64,000 bases of DNA from Saprospiraceae bacterium (GTDB lineage Bacteria > Bacteroidota > Bacteroidia > Chitinophagales > Saprospiraceae). Positions within the stretch are counted from its first letter, which is position 1. Every line of letters starts with the position of its first letter. A program made the translations under genes and the position numbers. Positions 10,546-19,961 of this stretch are shown here, piece after piece. The notes beneath the pieces are model-generated. The model saw only the letters and a list, made by a program, of their open reading frames with translations, did not search any database and had not been told where the DNA came from. The stretch lies in the NCBI GenBank assembly GCA_028285085.1, contig JANQQI010000011.1, forward strand, positions 1 through 64,000, in the 5' to 3' direction.

Positions 10546-11715
10546 ATGACCACTCAAAAAATTAGACGATACGATTTGGACTGGCTACGTGTCCTTGTTT
10601 TTGCTTTATTGATCCTTTACCACGTCGGTATGTTTTTCGTCCCCTGGGGCTGGCATATCAAGAATGAAACGCTCTCCGAATGGTTGCGCTGGCCAATGCT
10701 GGTCATCAACCAATGGCGCTTACCCATTCTATTTGTGATTTCGGGCATGGGGACCTATTATGCTTTAGGCTTTCGTTCGGGCTGGCAATTCATTAAAGAA
10801 CGCAATTTTCGCTTGATGTTGCCACTGCTGGTGGGGATGCTTTTGATTGTGCCACCGCAGGTTTATCTGGAACGCTTGCACGAGGGAGACTTTACCGGGA
10901 GTTATTGGACTTATCTGACGACCGTTGCCTTTACTGGGATTTACCCGGAGGGCAATTTTAGCTGGCACCACCTCTGGTTTTTGCCGTATTTATTTATCTA
11001 CTCTGTCCTTTTCGTTCCCTTGTTTATCCAACTCCGCCGTCGGCCCGATCATTGGCTGCTCAATAGCCTCCGGCGGGTGATTCGGAGGCCAGCGGGATTG
11101 TACTTATTTATCCTGCCGCTTTATTTTATAGAAGCCTTGATTGAGCCCTTTTTTCCGGTGACTCATGCTTTGATAGGAGACTGGTTTACGCTCGTCAATT
11201 TTGGGGTCCTTTTCCTTTATGGTTTTTTACTTATCGCCTTAGGAGAATCTTGGTGGCAAGCCGTAGATCGGATCAAACGCCCCGCTTTGTGGATCGCTAC
11301 GATTAGTTTCGTCATGATGGCTTGGATTTGGCATCAGGAAGATACCACGCTGGTGCATTTCACCGAAGCGATGCTCAAAGTACTTTACTTCTGGTCGATT
11401 ATTCTGGCGCTGTTCGGCTACGCCACCCGGTGGCTCAATCGACCTAGCGCCACCCTAAGCTATGCTAATCGTGCCGTTTACCCTTTTTATATTCTCCACC
11501 AAACCATTACGATTATTCTGGCCTATCCGCTGATTACTTTAGAATGGCCATTTATCGTAGAATTTCTCCTCCTTAGCGTAGGAACCTTCGGCCTGAGTTG
11601 GCTGATCTACGAATTTTTAATCCGACGGATCAAATGGTTGTGGCCGCTCTTTGGTTTGAAAAAATCTCGGTCCCATGCTTCAAGTCATGACTTAAAAACA
11701 GAAGCTATTGCTTAA
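10546..11715 (+). CDS. Acyltransferase family 3 membrane protein (OpgC-like)
   Basis: 389 residues with about ten transmembrane helices. The start 'RRYDLDWLRVLVFALLILYH' with the conserved His, and 'NQWRLPILFVISGMGTYYAL', are acyltransferase-3 signatures (PF01757; OpgC/OafA-like). These inner-membrane enzymes O-acylate extracytoplasmic glycans. The length fits the single-domain subfamily without an SGNH extension. It follows an AraC regulator in the same direction. Confidence 0.9.
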   Translation: MTTQKIRRYDLDWLRVLVFALLILYHVGMFFVPWGWHIKNETLSEWLRWPMLVINQWRLPILFVISGMGTYYALGFRSGWQFIKERNFRLMLPLLVGMLLIVPPQVYLERLHEGDFTGSYWTYLTTVAFTGIYPEGNFSWHHLWFLPYLFIYSVLFVPLFIQLRRRPDHWLLNSLRRVIRRPAGLYLFILPLYFIEALIEPFFPVTHALIGDWFTLVNFGVLFLYGFLLIALGESWWQAVDRIKRPALWIATISFVMMAWIWHQEDTTLVHFTEAMLKVLYFWSIILALFGYATRWLNRPSATLSYANRAVYPFYILHQTITIILAYPLITLEWPFIVEFLLLSVGTFGLSWLIYEFLIRRIKWLWPLFGLKKSRSHASSHDLKTEAIA

Positions 11716-11724
11716 AGCAATCAT

Positions 11725-11771
11725 CTTGAGCAGCTGCGGATTGGTCTAAAACGCCTCCACAACTGCTCAAG
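11725..11771. terminator. Terminator-like hairpin between convergent genes
   Basis: Nine-base perfect stem CTTGAGCAG (11725-11733) / CTGCTCAAG (11763-11771) around a 29-nt loop between convergent genes. There is no T-run, so it may act as a transcript end-stabiliser rather than a classic terminator. Confidence 0.5.
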
Positions 11772-11781
11772 AATCATCGGG

Positions 11782-12846
11782 TTATTTATCTGAATCCGAT
11801 GCAAACAGATAATTGACAATCCAATCGCTGACGGCGCGATTACCCGTCATTTGATTTTTACCATATTCTCCCGAATTCGTGGATACAACAATGGTGATAT
11901 TTTTTTCCGGGAAATGTCGAATGACGCTATTGTGTCCCCAGCTTTCGGTACCGCGAGTATAGACCTCTGGCGTTTGCCACTTGGTCGTCTCTCTTTTGTA
12001 GAATCCGAAACCAATTTGCAGACCCGAAGAGGTGGTGTAATAGGTATCGAACAGCTTGGCCGTAAGGGCTGGCGGCAGGATGTCCGATGACCAGACGGCA
12101 TTCCAAAATTTCAGCAGATCGCCGGGAGTAGAAAATACACCGGTGGGACCGATATATCCCCAATCTCTTTGGCCAAGTAACTTGAGAATGGAGGGATCTG
12201 TTTGGTATAAATTATTGCCTCTCTGGATGTCTTGCCAGAAAAAAGTATGGTGCATGTCTAGTGGATCGAGAATGCTTTGTCGAATGAAACCTTCGTAGGT
12301 TTTACCTGTAACGCGCTCAATAATCAAGGCCAGCAATTGAAAATTCTGACCGGTGTAGGTGAATTTTTTGCCGGGAGGATTGGCCAACTTCTCTTTGAGC
12401 AAAATTTTGGTGGCTTTGGCGGAATTGCTCACGCCTTCACATTTGTAATTGTGCCGGTAGCCGGAAAAATGGGATAAAAGCATTTGGATGGTAATACCCT
12501 TTTTCTTCTTGGGCACCTGATCAAAAAATTGGCCGAGTTGATCATCCAGACTCAGGCGATTTTCCTTGACCAGTTTCATGATACCAACGGCCGCAATGGC
12601 CTTGGAAATGGAAGCGATACAACCCACGGTATTCTCGTCAACTGCACGCTCTTTTGCCTCATCAACGAATCCAAATTGAGCATTATATACTTCTTGATGG
12701 CCTTTTTGAATGATAACGGAAAACTCAAATTGATGCGCAAAGGCTTCAGAAAGCTGAGTGTGTAGCGTATCGAATTGGTGCGGTTGACCAAGTAAGCTAG
12801 TTTGTGCGATAAAACCGACCCAAAAGAACAAAAAGAGTCTTTCCAT
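11782..12846 (-). CDS. Secreted serine hydrolase, beta-lactamase class C family
   Basis: 354 residues with a signal peptide (to about residue 20, TSLLGQ). The SxxK motif is S79-I-S-K82, followed by the typical 'LSLDDQLGQFF' and 'ITIQMLLSHFSGY'. The second motif reads Y-T-G (in 'FTYTGQNF'), a variant of the usual Y-x-N. The third is near 'SWGHNSVIRHF'. Such periplasmic proteins are esterases, D-peptidases or beta-lactamase relatives; resistance cannot be inferred. Single gene facing the acyltransferase, followed upstream by an AraC regulator on the same strand. Confidence 0.9.
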   Translation of the reverse strand: MERLFLFFWVGFIAQTSLLGQPHQFDTLHTQLSEAFAHQFEFSVIIQKGHQEVYNAQFGFVDEAKERAVDENTVGCIASISKAIAAVGIMKLVKENRLSLDDQLGQFFDQVPKKKKGITIQMLLSHFSGYRHNYKCEGVSNSAKATKILLKEKLANPPGKKFTYTGQNFQLLALIIERVTGKTYEGFIRQSILDPLDMHHTFFWQDIQRGNNLYQTDPSILKLLGQRDWGYIGPTGVFSTPGDLLKFWNAVWSSDILPPALTAKLFDTYYTTSSGLQIGFGFYKRETTKWQTPEVYTRGTESWGHNSVIRHFPEKNITIVVSTNSGEYGKNQMTGNRAVSDWIVNYLFASDSDK

Positions 12847-12939
12847 GACATTATTTTGTGTTGTAGTAAAAACGGATGTTTTACAAAAGAAGCGGATTAA
12901 TGCTGGAAAAAATAGAACAGAATTGGCCTGTGATACCGA

Positions 12940-13752
12940 TCAGTTTAATGCTTTCAAATAGTCTTTGGGTAAATAGCCAGTAGTTGACTTAAAGACACGT
13001 GTGAAATGACTTTGATCGGCAAAACCACATTGATAAGCCACTTGAGTTAGGGAATATTTTGATGATTTGAGGAGAGACAAAGCGTGCTTAATTTTCATTT
13101 TTCGGCAGTACTCTCCGAGTGTGCACTGGAAATAACGCCTGAAGTTTTTGGAAATAGTGGTGGGATGGACATTGACACTTGCGGCCAAATCCTGCAGGGA
13201 GATATTTTCGTCCCAGCGATCGTGCAATAGATCCCGGACTGTCCGCATCCAGTGTGGGAAAGAACCAATCTCAGCTGCTGTTAATGATTGCTCAAGAAAT
13301 GAGAGAAACAGCATTTCAATATTGTCCGTTGATTGTGGCTCATCGAGCAGTGCTTCTTTCATCAGCTGGATGAAGGTAAAGGACGAATCGTGGTGATGCT
13401 TGACTGCTTGCTCAATCTGTTCCAGAGAATAGTGATATTGATTTAAAAATGTTTGATCGATTTCGAGGCTGATGTGCTTAGCTGGAAAATGATGATAGAT
13501 ATTGCGATGCGGTTCGTAGGCGTGATAAAAATTAACGGCACCTGCTTTTCGGTCTATTTCCCGCCCTTTGCGGTATTCTACGTTATGGCCATAAAGCACA
13601 AAACTGATAATGGGTTTTTCGTGCGCATGCCAATCTCCGGTCATCACTGGCTTCGGATAATGGGTAATGCCTAGCAATAGCCGATCGAAGGCATAAGTTC
13701 GAAAGACTGGCGCCAGATATTTTCCTTTCTTTAAAACGATGTGGTCTTGCAT
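12940..13752 (-). CDS. AraC-family regulator with cupin-like sensor
   Basis: 270 residues. The N-terminal half is an AraC-binding beta-barrel (HAHEKPIISFVLYG, then 'GAVNFYHAYEPHRN'). Residues about 170-268 form the two helix-turn-helices ('LQDLAASVNVHPTTISKNFRRYF', 'VAYQCGFADQSHFTRVFK'). Cytoplasmic. It lies 93 bp upstream of, and on the same strand as, the serine hydrolase gene, so it may regulate it. Confidence 0.9.
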   Translation of the reverse strand: MQDHIVLKKGKYLAPVFRTYAFDRLLLGITHYPKPVMTGDWHAHEKPIISFVLYGHNVEYRKGREIDRKAGAVNFYHAYEPHRNIYHHFPAKHISLEIDQTFLNQYHYSLEQIEQAVKHHHDSSFTFIQLMKEALLDEPQSTDNIEMLFLSFLEQSLTAAEIGSFPHWMRTVRDLLHDRWDENISLQDLAASVNVHPTTISKNFRRYFQCTLGEYCRKMKIKHALSLLKSSKYSLTQVAYQCGFADQSHFTRVFKSTTGYLPKDYLKALN

Positions 13753-14023
13753 AGGCCGTAAACTAATGTAGAATCTCTATTCGATTGCTGCTTAAATGTA
13801 ATTATTTCTGATGAAATTAAATGGTTGGTGGTTTTTATGTAATGTTTAAATTAATAACTATTTACACTACTAAAAGAGAGCGTATAATTGGAATAGTTGT
13901 AAAAAGAATGGTGGTTTTTAACTTGTGGTCACCTACTATGAATTTCAAAACTATTTCTTTATTTTTAAATCTGTTCATCAAATAATTTTTATTTAATCGT
14001 AAAAGTTCAAAAATAATTGTGAA
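13753..14023. other. AT-rich divergent intergenic region
   Basis: 271 bp between two divergent AraC regulators. It is very AT-rich and must hold both promoters; no clear operator palindrome or ORF was seen. Confidence 0.5.
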
Positions 14024-14848
14024 TTGATAACCAAAATTTATAAACCTTCCTCGCCATTAAAATATTTTATTGACCATTTTTTTTATTATACGGATTATAA
14101 TCCAAATCATCACGTTGAGTGTTTTTTACCTGACGGTGAAGTGCAACTTATTTTTGATCTAACCGATACGTCAAATTATATCTACGATAACGATACGCTG
14201 GAACCTATTCAATTGTGTCGGAAAGTTTGGCTTTCTGGATTTCGGACTAAACCCATCAGCATCCCTTCGGGCCAAAATAGTGAAATGCTGATCGTACAAT
14301 TTAAAAAGGGTAAGGCCTTCTCTTTCCTGCAACCACCTATGCAACAACTAATGAATTTGGTAGTAGATGCAGAATTAGTGATGAATCCCGCCATATTGAG
14401 TATACGAGAACAACTCCAGGACATTTCCGATCCAAACCAAAAGTGTCAGGTTTTGGAAATGCAGCTTTTAAAAATTTATCAGAACCAACTCCACGAAAAT
14501 CCTTTCGTGAATTTCGCAGTATCTACCATTCTGGCCAGCCCCAATCAGTGCAGCATCAAAATGATTTCGGATAAAGCCGGATATTCACAAAAGCACATTA
14601 TTAAAATGTTTAAAGAACAGGTTGGCGTAACGCCCAAGACTTTTTTAAGAGTAGTTCGTTTTCAAAAAGCAATTCAGCAAATTGAGATGCAGAATCACGT
14701 AGATTGGTCGGCCGTAGCTTATGATGGAGGGTATTATGATCAGTCTCATTTTATTGCTGATTTTAAGCACTTTTCGGGCTTTTCTCCTACCCAGTATATC
14801 AAGCAGAGAGGAGAGTTTATCAATTACATCCCCTTGAATGTGGATTAA
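14024..14848 (+). CDS. AraC-family regulator with DUF6597 N-terminus
   Basis: 274 residues beginning ITKIYKPSSPLKYFIDHFFYY, followed by 'CFLPDGEVQLIFDL', the DUF6597 pattern found ahead of AraC domains. The C-terminal 100 residues hold the two HTH motifs ('KMISDKAGYSQKHIIKMFKEQVG', 'VAYDGGYYDQSHFIADFKHFSG'). Starts with TTG (14024) as no ATG is near. Followed 93 bp later by a DUF1761 gene in the same direction. Confidence 0.88.
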   Translation: MITKIYKPSSPLKYFIDHFFYYTDYNPNHHVECFLPDGEVQLIFDLTDTSNYIYDNDTLEPIQLCRKVWLSGFRTKPISIPSGQNSEMLIVQFKKGKAFSFLQPPMQQLMNLVVDAELVMNPAILSIREQLQDISDPNQKCQVLEMQLLKIYQNQLHENPFVNFAVSTILASPNQCSIKMISDKAGYSQKHIIKMFKEQVGVTPKTFLRVVRFQKAIQQIEMQNHVDWSAVAYDGGYYDQSHFIADFKHFSGFSPTQYIKQRGEFINYIPLNVD

Positions 14849-14941
14849 AACTGCAGCGCAAAATCTCTTACCGAAAGGTAAAATTTTTCCTATTCCAGGT
14901 CGAAGCAAAGCTGAATATTTGTCCAAGACAAAAAATGGAAA

Positions 14942-15349
14942 ATGGAAAACATTATTATCAATCATTGGGCGGTGCTGACCGCCGCTCTCGCTAATCTGTT
15001 GATCGGTGCAATTTGGTACTCTCCAATTTTATTTTACAACAGTTGGAAAAAGGAAAACGATTTAACCGACGAAATGCTCCAGCAATCAAGTCCGGTTAAA
15101 ACCTATGGGCTAAGCTTTCTAATCTCCTGCTTGATTTCCTACAATCTCGCTTTTTTCTTGGGGGACGCCAATGTAGATTGGCAGTGGGGCACCACGGCTG
15201 GATTCCTGACGGGGTTTGGTTGGGCCGCGGCCATCTTTGTTATCATTGCCTTATTCGAACAGAAAAGTTGGAAATATATGCTGATCAATAGCGGCTACAT
15301 CATTCTGTATTTTACAGTGATTGGATTCATCATAGGTGCTTGGCGGTGA
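14942..15349 (+). CDS. DUF1761 membrane protein
   Basis: 135 residues with four transmembrane helices. 'LANLLIGAIWYSPILFYNSWKKENDLT' near the start and 'GFGWAAAIFVIIALFEQKSWKYMLINSGY' near the end are typical DUF1761. Function unknown. ATG 14942 directly precedes the family N-terminus. Confidence 0.88.
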   Translation: MENIIINHWAVLTAALANLLIGAIWYSPILFYNSWKKENDLTDEMLQQSSPVKTYGLSFLISCLISYNLAFFLGDANVDWQWGTTAGFLTGFGWAAAIFVIIALFEQKSWKYMLINSGYIILYFTVIGFIIGAWR

Positions 15350-15381
15350 TCAAAAAGCACAAATTCTGAAAATCATAACTG

Positions 15382-16356
15382 ATGGTTAAATACTTAATTG
15401 GAATTTGCTGTTTAGGCTATGCTTTAGCCTTGACAAATTGCAAAATAAAAGGACATCAAGATACCGAGTTGACTGCCTCTGATTATGTGATCGCCTACAA
15501 TGTTTTATTTGAAGAGCAAAACAGCAATTATGAGGTGTTTACGATGAATTTCGACGGCTCTAACCCGCAAAACCTGACTACCTTAGGAGGCGTTGAATGG
15601 ACCTACAATTCCTATCAGGATAAGTTGTATTTCATTTCTGATAAAGATACTTGTCACCGTTGTTTTTTTCTTTACGAGACGGATTATCATGGTAAAGCTC
15701 CAAGGAAAATTAGTGCGACTCAACTTGAAGATAGCTGGATAAGTACTCGGAAGAATGGTAAGGAATTTATTGTGAAACCAAGTTTGAAAATCGATTCGGC
15801 TTTTCATATAATTAATACAAAAGGACAATTAATTTCTCGCTTGGAAACGGGGCTGGCCTTTTCTGCTGATCCGCTTTTTGTAAATGAAGGACAACAAGTC
15901 GTTTTTAGAGGTGGATTTACCAAAAATAGATTAATTCCAGGATTTAATGAAGCGTTATTTATTATCGACCTTGATGGTGAAAACAGGAGACAATTAACAC
16001 ATTATCCAGAGCGCGATACGACCGCCGGACCTTTTGCTTACCGCGCCGGAACTCCCAAATGGCACCCGACCGAAAATTTTGTCTCTTTTCATAGTAAACA
16101 AAATGGTAAGTACAGCTTGTACGGTGTCACCTTAGACGGTAAACAGCAATGGAAGCTCACCAATATTAATACCAATGAAGGTTGGCATGAATGGAGGCCG
16201 GACGGAAAATGGTTGGTAATTGAATTATTCGATGACGCACAATCTCAATTTCATATCGGTTTAATGAACTGGAAGACTAAAGAATTTAAAATACTCACGG
16301 ACAGTTTTTATATTTATCAACAAGCACCAAATTTTTTGATAAAAACTACCCAATAA
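15382..16356 (+). CDS. TolB-like PD40 beta-propeller lipoprotein
   Basis: 324 residues. The lipobox (A-L-T-N-C, Cys near residue 20) indicates a lipoprotein. The body has WD40-like PD40 blades of the TolB type: 'VFTMNFDGSNPQNLTT', 'LFIIDLDGENRRQLTHYPERD', 'PKWHPTENFVSFHS', 'LYGVTLDGKQQWKLTN'. Probably a periplasmic scaffold or the propeller part of a peptidase-related protein; no catalytic domain is present. It is followed 27 bp later by an amidohydrolase lipoprotein, so the two probably form an operon. Confidence 0.85.
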   Translation: MVKYLIGICCLGYALALTNCKIKGHQDTELTASDYVIAYNVLFEEQNSNYEVFTMNFDGSNPQNLTTLGGVEWTYNSYQDKLYFISDKDTCHRCFFLYETDYHGKAPRKISATQLEDSWISTRKNGKEFIVKPSLKIDSAFHIINTKGQLISRLETGLAFSADPLFVNEGQQVVFRGGFTKNRLIPGFNEALFIIDLDGENRRQLTHYPERDTTAGPFAYRAGTPKWHPTENFVSFHSKQNGKYSLYGVTLDGKQQWKLTNINTNEGWHEWRPDGKWLVIELFDDAQSQFHIGLMNWKTKEFKILTDSFYIYQQAPNFLIKTTQ

Positions 16357-16383
16357 GGGCGTTGTGTTTTAGAAATAAAAAAA

Positions 16384-17676
16384 ATGATTCCTAAATTATC
16401 CTTAATACTCTCCATCTCTCTATTATTTACCTGTCAAACTAAGCAAAATGTTCAGGCCGTATCTACAAAAAAAAATGAGGGCACTGCAATTATTAATGTG
16501 AATTGGTTTGATGGAGAAAAATTTCAATCAATCCCGTTATATGTCGTTGATGGATTATTTACATTTTCTGCGCCCAATAAAATAGTACGACAAATCGATG
16601 CGCAAAATGGGTACTTAATTCCTCCATTTGCGGAAGGACATAATCATAATATTTTTCCCCTGGGATTTGATGAAACCCTAAAAAACTACATCGAAAAGGG
16701 AGTGCTCTATGCAATGAGTCAGGGAAATATCTGCTCCGTTAGAGATACCCTGGATACCTTGATTAATCACGATGCTTCTATCGATGTGAGTTTTGCAAAT
16801 GGAGGATTCACCAGTAGGAGTGGACATGACGTCGCCCTCAATCACAGATTATTTAGCCGGAGAATTTTTAAGCCTTTTGGTATCAACTCCCTGGATGATT
16901 TGGAAGATAATGCATTTTACCTGGTGGAAAAGGAAGAAGATATCGGTCCTAAGCTGGCTAAATTCCAGGAATGTCAACCCGATTTTTTAAAAATATTTTT
17001 AAGCTATTCCGAGGAATTTAATACCCGCAAAAATGATCCGGCTTACTTTGGTGCTTCGGGTTTAAACCCGGACTTGACCCCTGAGATTGTCCGCCAAGCC
17101 CATGAAAAGAATCTGAGAGTATCCGCACACGTGGAGACGATTTCAGATTTTGCCTTAGCCGTTAAGGCCGGAGTAGATATCATTGCTCATTTGCCCGGTT
17201 ATGAAGTAGAGGATACCTTACATCCAGAGCGCTATCGGTTAACGGAAGAGATGGCGAAAGCCGCTGCGGATAAAGATATAGCCGTGATCACAACCACCCG
17301 CCTAAATTATTCTTTTCAACGCAGGGATTCCATCCTTTATCAGTTTGTTGCGCAAACTAATTTGCACAATCTCAGTGTATTGAAAAAATATGCAGTGAAC
17401 ATTGGCGTTGGTTCGGACCGCTACGGAGAGGTATCCATATTAGAAGCGATTAATTTATTCAATACTGGCTTGTATACAGAAAAGGCACTGTTAAAAATAT
17501 GGACTGAAAACACCCCTCAAATTATTTTTCCAGATCGAAAAATTGGCAAGATTGCTACAGCTTTTGAAGCTAACTTTGTGATACTCAGAAGTAATCCACT
17601 GGAGTCATTTTCCGAAAGTGTACAAAGTTGTTTTTTGGTCGCTAAAAAGGGGAAGGTTCTTTATAGGCAGTCTTAA
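16384..17676 (+). CDS. Amidohydrolase-family lipoprotein
   Basis: 430 residues. The lipobox LLFTC (Cys near 17) marks a lipoprotein. The amidohydrolase (imidazolonepropionase-like) fold is shown by 'GYLIPPFAEGHNHN' (first metal-binding His pair), 'RVSAHVETISDFALAVKAGVDIIAHLPGYE' (metal His residues), 'GVGSDRYG' (metal Asp region) and a terminal 'IGKIATAFEANFVILRSNPL'. Likely a periplasmic metal-dependent hydrolase of unknown substrate. Operon partner of the preceding propeller lipoprotein. Confidence 0.88.
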   Translation: MIPKLSLILSISLLFTCQTKQNVQAVSTKKNEGTAIINVNWFDGEKFQSIPLYVVDGLFTFSAPNKIVRQIDAQNGYLIPPFAEGHNHNIFPLGFDETLKNYIEKGVLYAMSQGNICSVRDTLDTLINHDASIDVSFANGGFTSRSGHDVALNHRLFSRRIFKPFGINSLDDLEDNAFYLVEKEEDIGPKLAKFQECQPDFLKIFLSYSEEFNTRKNDPAYFGASGLNPDLTPEIVRQAHEKNLRVSAHVETISDFALAVKAGVDIIAHLPGYEVEDTLHPERYRLTEEMAKAAADKDIAVITTTRLNYSFQRRDSILYQFVAQTNLHNLSVLKKYAVNIGVGSDRYGEVSILEAINLFNTGLYTEKALLKIWTENTPQIIFPDRKIGKIATAFEANFVILRSNPLESFSESVQSCFLVAKKGKVLYRQS

Positions 17677-17851
17677 TATTTATCAAAATAAGGTGGACTA
17701 TCATGTGGATGGAGGTTAATTGATAATCAACATTCAACATTAGAATAATGATTATTCATTTTACAGACGATCTAGCTCTAACTTTGAATACATAAATCCC
17801 AAAACTGATAATAGACTTTTCGTGCACTTGCCAATCCCTGATCATCACCAG

Positions 17852-18289
17852 CTAGGGCAATGGTTCCTTTTCTAATCCATTAATAAAACTATCTAAGTCG
17901 TCGGCCAAAAGGGTTACAGCATCTTCTAGTTCCTCATCCATGCGACAGAAATAAATCTTACCGTAATCTTCTTCCTGAATGGATATAACAAAAAGCCAGC
18001 CGCCAGGGTCATTGGCAAAAGCCACATATTTGTTTTGCAAAAAGTCCTTTAAGCGTTCGTAAACGAATTGGAAAGATACTTCGTAGGTGTTATCAAATGG
18101 AAAGAAGATAGCAATCCAAAATTCTCGATTATGGTGTTTGAAAATAATTTCTTCGACCACAATTGGATTCTTTTCAATTAAAAAAGCCTTTAAGCTCGCA
18201 GGAAGCTGTACGTTATTCGTCTCCTCAAACTTTTGAAGCGCTTCGGGTTGAGTAACCGGTGCTTGTTGGATGATGGAAAGCTGCGGCAT
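17852..18289 (-). CDS. SMI1/KNR4 (SUKH) family protein
   Basis: 145 residues. 'FEETNNVQLPASLKAFLIEKN' and 'YVAFANDPGGWLFVISIQEEDYGKIYFCRMDEE' followed by 'LADDLDSFINGL' are hallmarks of SMI1/KNR4 (SUKH-1) proteins. The family includes immunity proteins of polymorphic toxin systems. No toxin gene is adjacent here. It lies 3 bp downstream of the spermidine-synthase-like gene on the same strand, so it is probably co-transcribed with it. Confidence 0.88.
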   Translation of the reverse strand: MPQLSIIQQAPVTQPEALQKFEETNNVQLPASLKAFLIEKNPIVVEEIIFKHHNREFWIAIFFPFDNTYEVSFQFVYERLKDFLQNKYVAFANDPGGWLFVISIQEEDYGKIYFCRMDEELEDAVTLLADDLDSFINGLEKEPLP

Positions 18290-18292
18290 CGT

Positions 18293-19846
18293 TTAATAAA
18301 TCACCTTTTCTCGACTCCAACGTCGCCAACCTTCCAGATAATAATCCAACAAAATGGGGCGGTCCAGGGTACTGTAGCGAATGCTGTCAGTAGGTAAAAG
18401 GTCTTTTTCGAATGAAAACAATTTTTGGGCGGTGCTGGCATCCAGATAGCGCGTTGGTTTAGTGATCTGGATATCTTCGATCGGCAGCAAATAATTGGCG
18501 GCCATCACAAAGCCCCATTCTCCGAAGGAAGGGACATAAACATGATAAGGCACCGTGTAGGGAAAGCCACCTGCTTCAACCGATTCTCGGATGCACCAGT
18601 ACGCCTTTTGGGTGTGAAAAGGGCTGGTGCCCTGCGTCACAAAAATACCATCGCTCGCGAGTCGCCGGTGAATTAGCTTGTAAAACTCGCGACTGTATAA
18701 TCGGGTCAAGGCCTCGGTGGTAGGGTCGGGGAGGTCAGCGATGATGAGGTCGTAGAGTTCATTGTTTTGTTGTAAAAAAACAAAGGCATCCTCGGGTTTA
18801 AGCTGCATCTTGGGATGATCGAGCGCTTCTTCGTTTAGCTCACGGAGGTAGGGATTGGTGCTGGAAATTTCAAAAATCTTGGGATCGATATCCACAATGG
18901 TGACTTGATCCACATCCGAGTATTTCAAAACCTCCCGCGCGGCGAGTCCCTCGCCGCCACCGAGAATAAGCACCTTATTTCGATGCCGGGCCAGCGACAT
19001 CGGCAATTGTACCAGTGATTCGTGGTAGCGATATTCATCGGTTGAAGAAAACTGGATCACGCGATCCAGATAAAGTCGTACGTCATCCTTACCTCGGGTC
19101 AATACAATATGCTGATACTGGGTTTGCTCGCTGAAAATGATGCGGTCGCGATACAGGCTGTCGTGCCAATGGAAGAGTAACTGGCTCGAAAAGATGAGAA
19201 CCGCCACAAAACCGGCAATCACCAGTCCCGAAAATAATAGATAACGGCGACTTTGCTTGCCTTCGAGATGCCCCCGGAAATACCATAAATTGAGAATCCC
19301 TAAGCCGACATTGATCAATCCGAAGATAATCGAGGATTGAAATACACCAATCCAGGGTAATAAGAAAAATGGAAAAAGCAAGGTGGCGGCCAGCGCTCCA
19401 AAATAGTCGACCGATAAGACATTAGACAAATTGACCTTCAGTGGATAGTACACTTTCATGATGCGTGTCAGCAGCGGGATTTCCAAACCGGTGAGTACCC
19501 CAATGGCCACAATTAGCAAGATCATCACCAGCGAAAACTGAGCGTAGCTGGCGTTCGCAAAAGTGTAATACAAAATGGGAACGCTGCAGCCCCCAACAAT
19601 ACCCAACAACAGCTCTACTTCGATGAAGCGGAGGAGGAGATTTTTCTGAAAAATACGCGAGATAAACGATCCGACACCCATCGCCGCCATGTACACGCCG
19701 ATGGTGATAGAAAATTGTTTAATACTATCACCCAGAAAATAACTGGAGGTGGTACTGATCAGCAATTCATAAATAATGGAACAAAGTCCGGCAATGAAAA
19801 TGCTAATAATTAGAATGACCTTTTCGTTGATCGCCCTCGATTGCAT
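18293..19846 (-). CDS. Membrane-bound spermidine synthase-like aminopropyltransferase
   Basis: About 517 residues. Residues 1-230 hold about seven transmembrane helices ('GLCSIIYELLISTTSSYFLGDS'). The C-terminal half is a spermidine-synthase domain with 'DEYRYHESLVQLP', nucleotide-binding GGGEG (about 296), DIDP (about 318) and the catalytic DLPDP motif (about 371), so the active-site residues look intact. It would transfer aminopropyl groups from decarboxylated SAM to an amine at the inner membrane. ATG 19846 is preferred to the upstream GTG at 19852. It is divergent from the lipoprotein/ATP-grasp pair, with speD nearby supplying decarboxylated SAM. Confidence 0.9.
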   Translation of the reverse strand: MQSRAINEKVILIISIFIAGLCSIIYELLISTTSSYFLGDSIKQFSITIGVYMAAMGVGSFISRIFQKNLLLRFIEVELLLGIVGGCSVPILYYTFANASYAQFSLVMILLIVAIGVLTGLEIPLLTRIMKVYYPLKVNLSNVLSVDYFGALAATLLFPFFLLPWIGVFQSSIIFGLINVGLGILNLWYFRGHLEGKQSRRYLLFSGLVIAGFVAVLIFSSQLLFHWHDSLYRDRIIFSEQTQYQHIVLTRGKDDVRLYLDRVIQFSSTDEYRYHESLVQLPMSLARHRNKVLILGGGEGLAAREVLKYSDVDQVTIVDIDPKIFEISSTNPYLRELNEEALDHPKMQLKPEDAFVFLQQNNELYDLIIADLPDPTTEALTRLYSREFYKLIHRRLASDGIFVTQGTSPFHTQKAYWCIRESVEAGGFPYTVPYHVYVPSFGEWGFVMAANYLLPIEDIQITKPTRYLDASTAQKLFSFEKDLLPTDSIRYSTLDRPILLDYYLEGWRRWSREKVIY

Positions 19847-19961
19847 ATGCACTTAGGTTTGAAAACTTCGCGAATATAGCAACGAATTTTGCCAGAATTT
19901 GTAAATTGCGCCCTTATTTATCTTATAAAGTATTAATGTCAATTTATCCAAATTGAAAACT

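Noticed and set aside
11782-12846. Antibiotic-resistance beta-lactamase
   Set aside because: SxxK is present, but the second and third motifs are esterase/peptidase-like variants; the family name alone does not support resistance.
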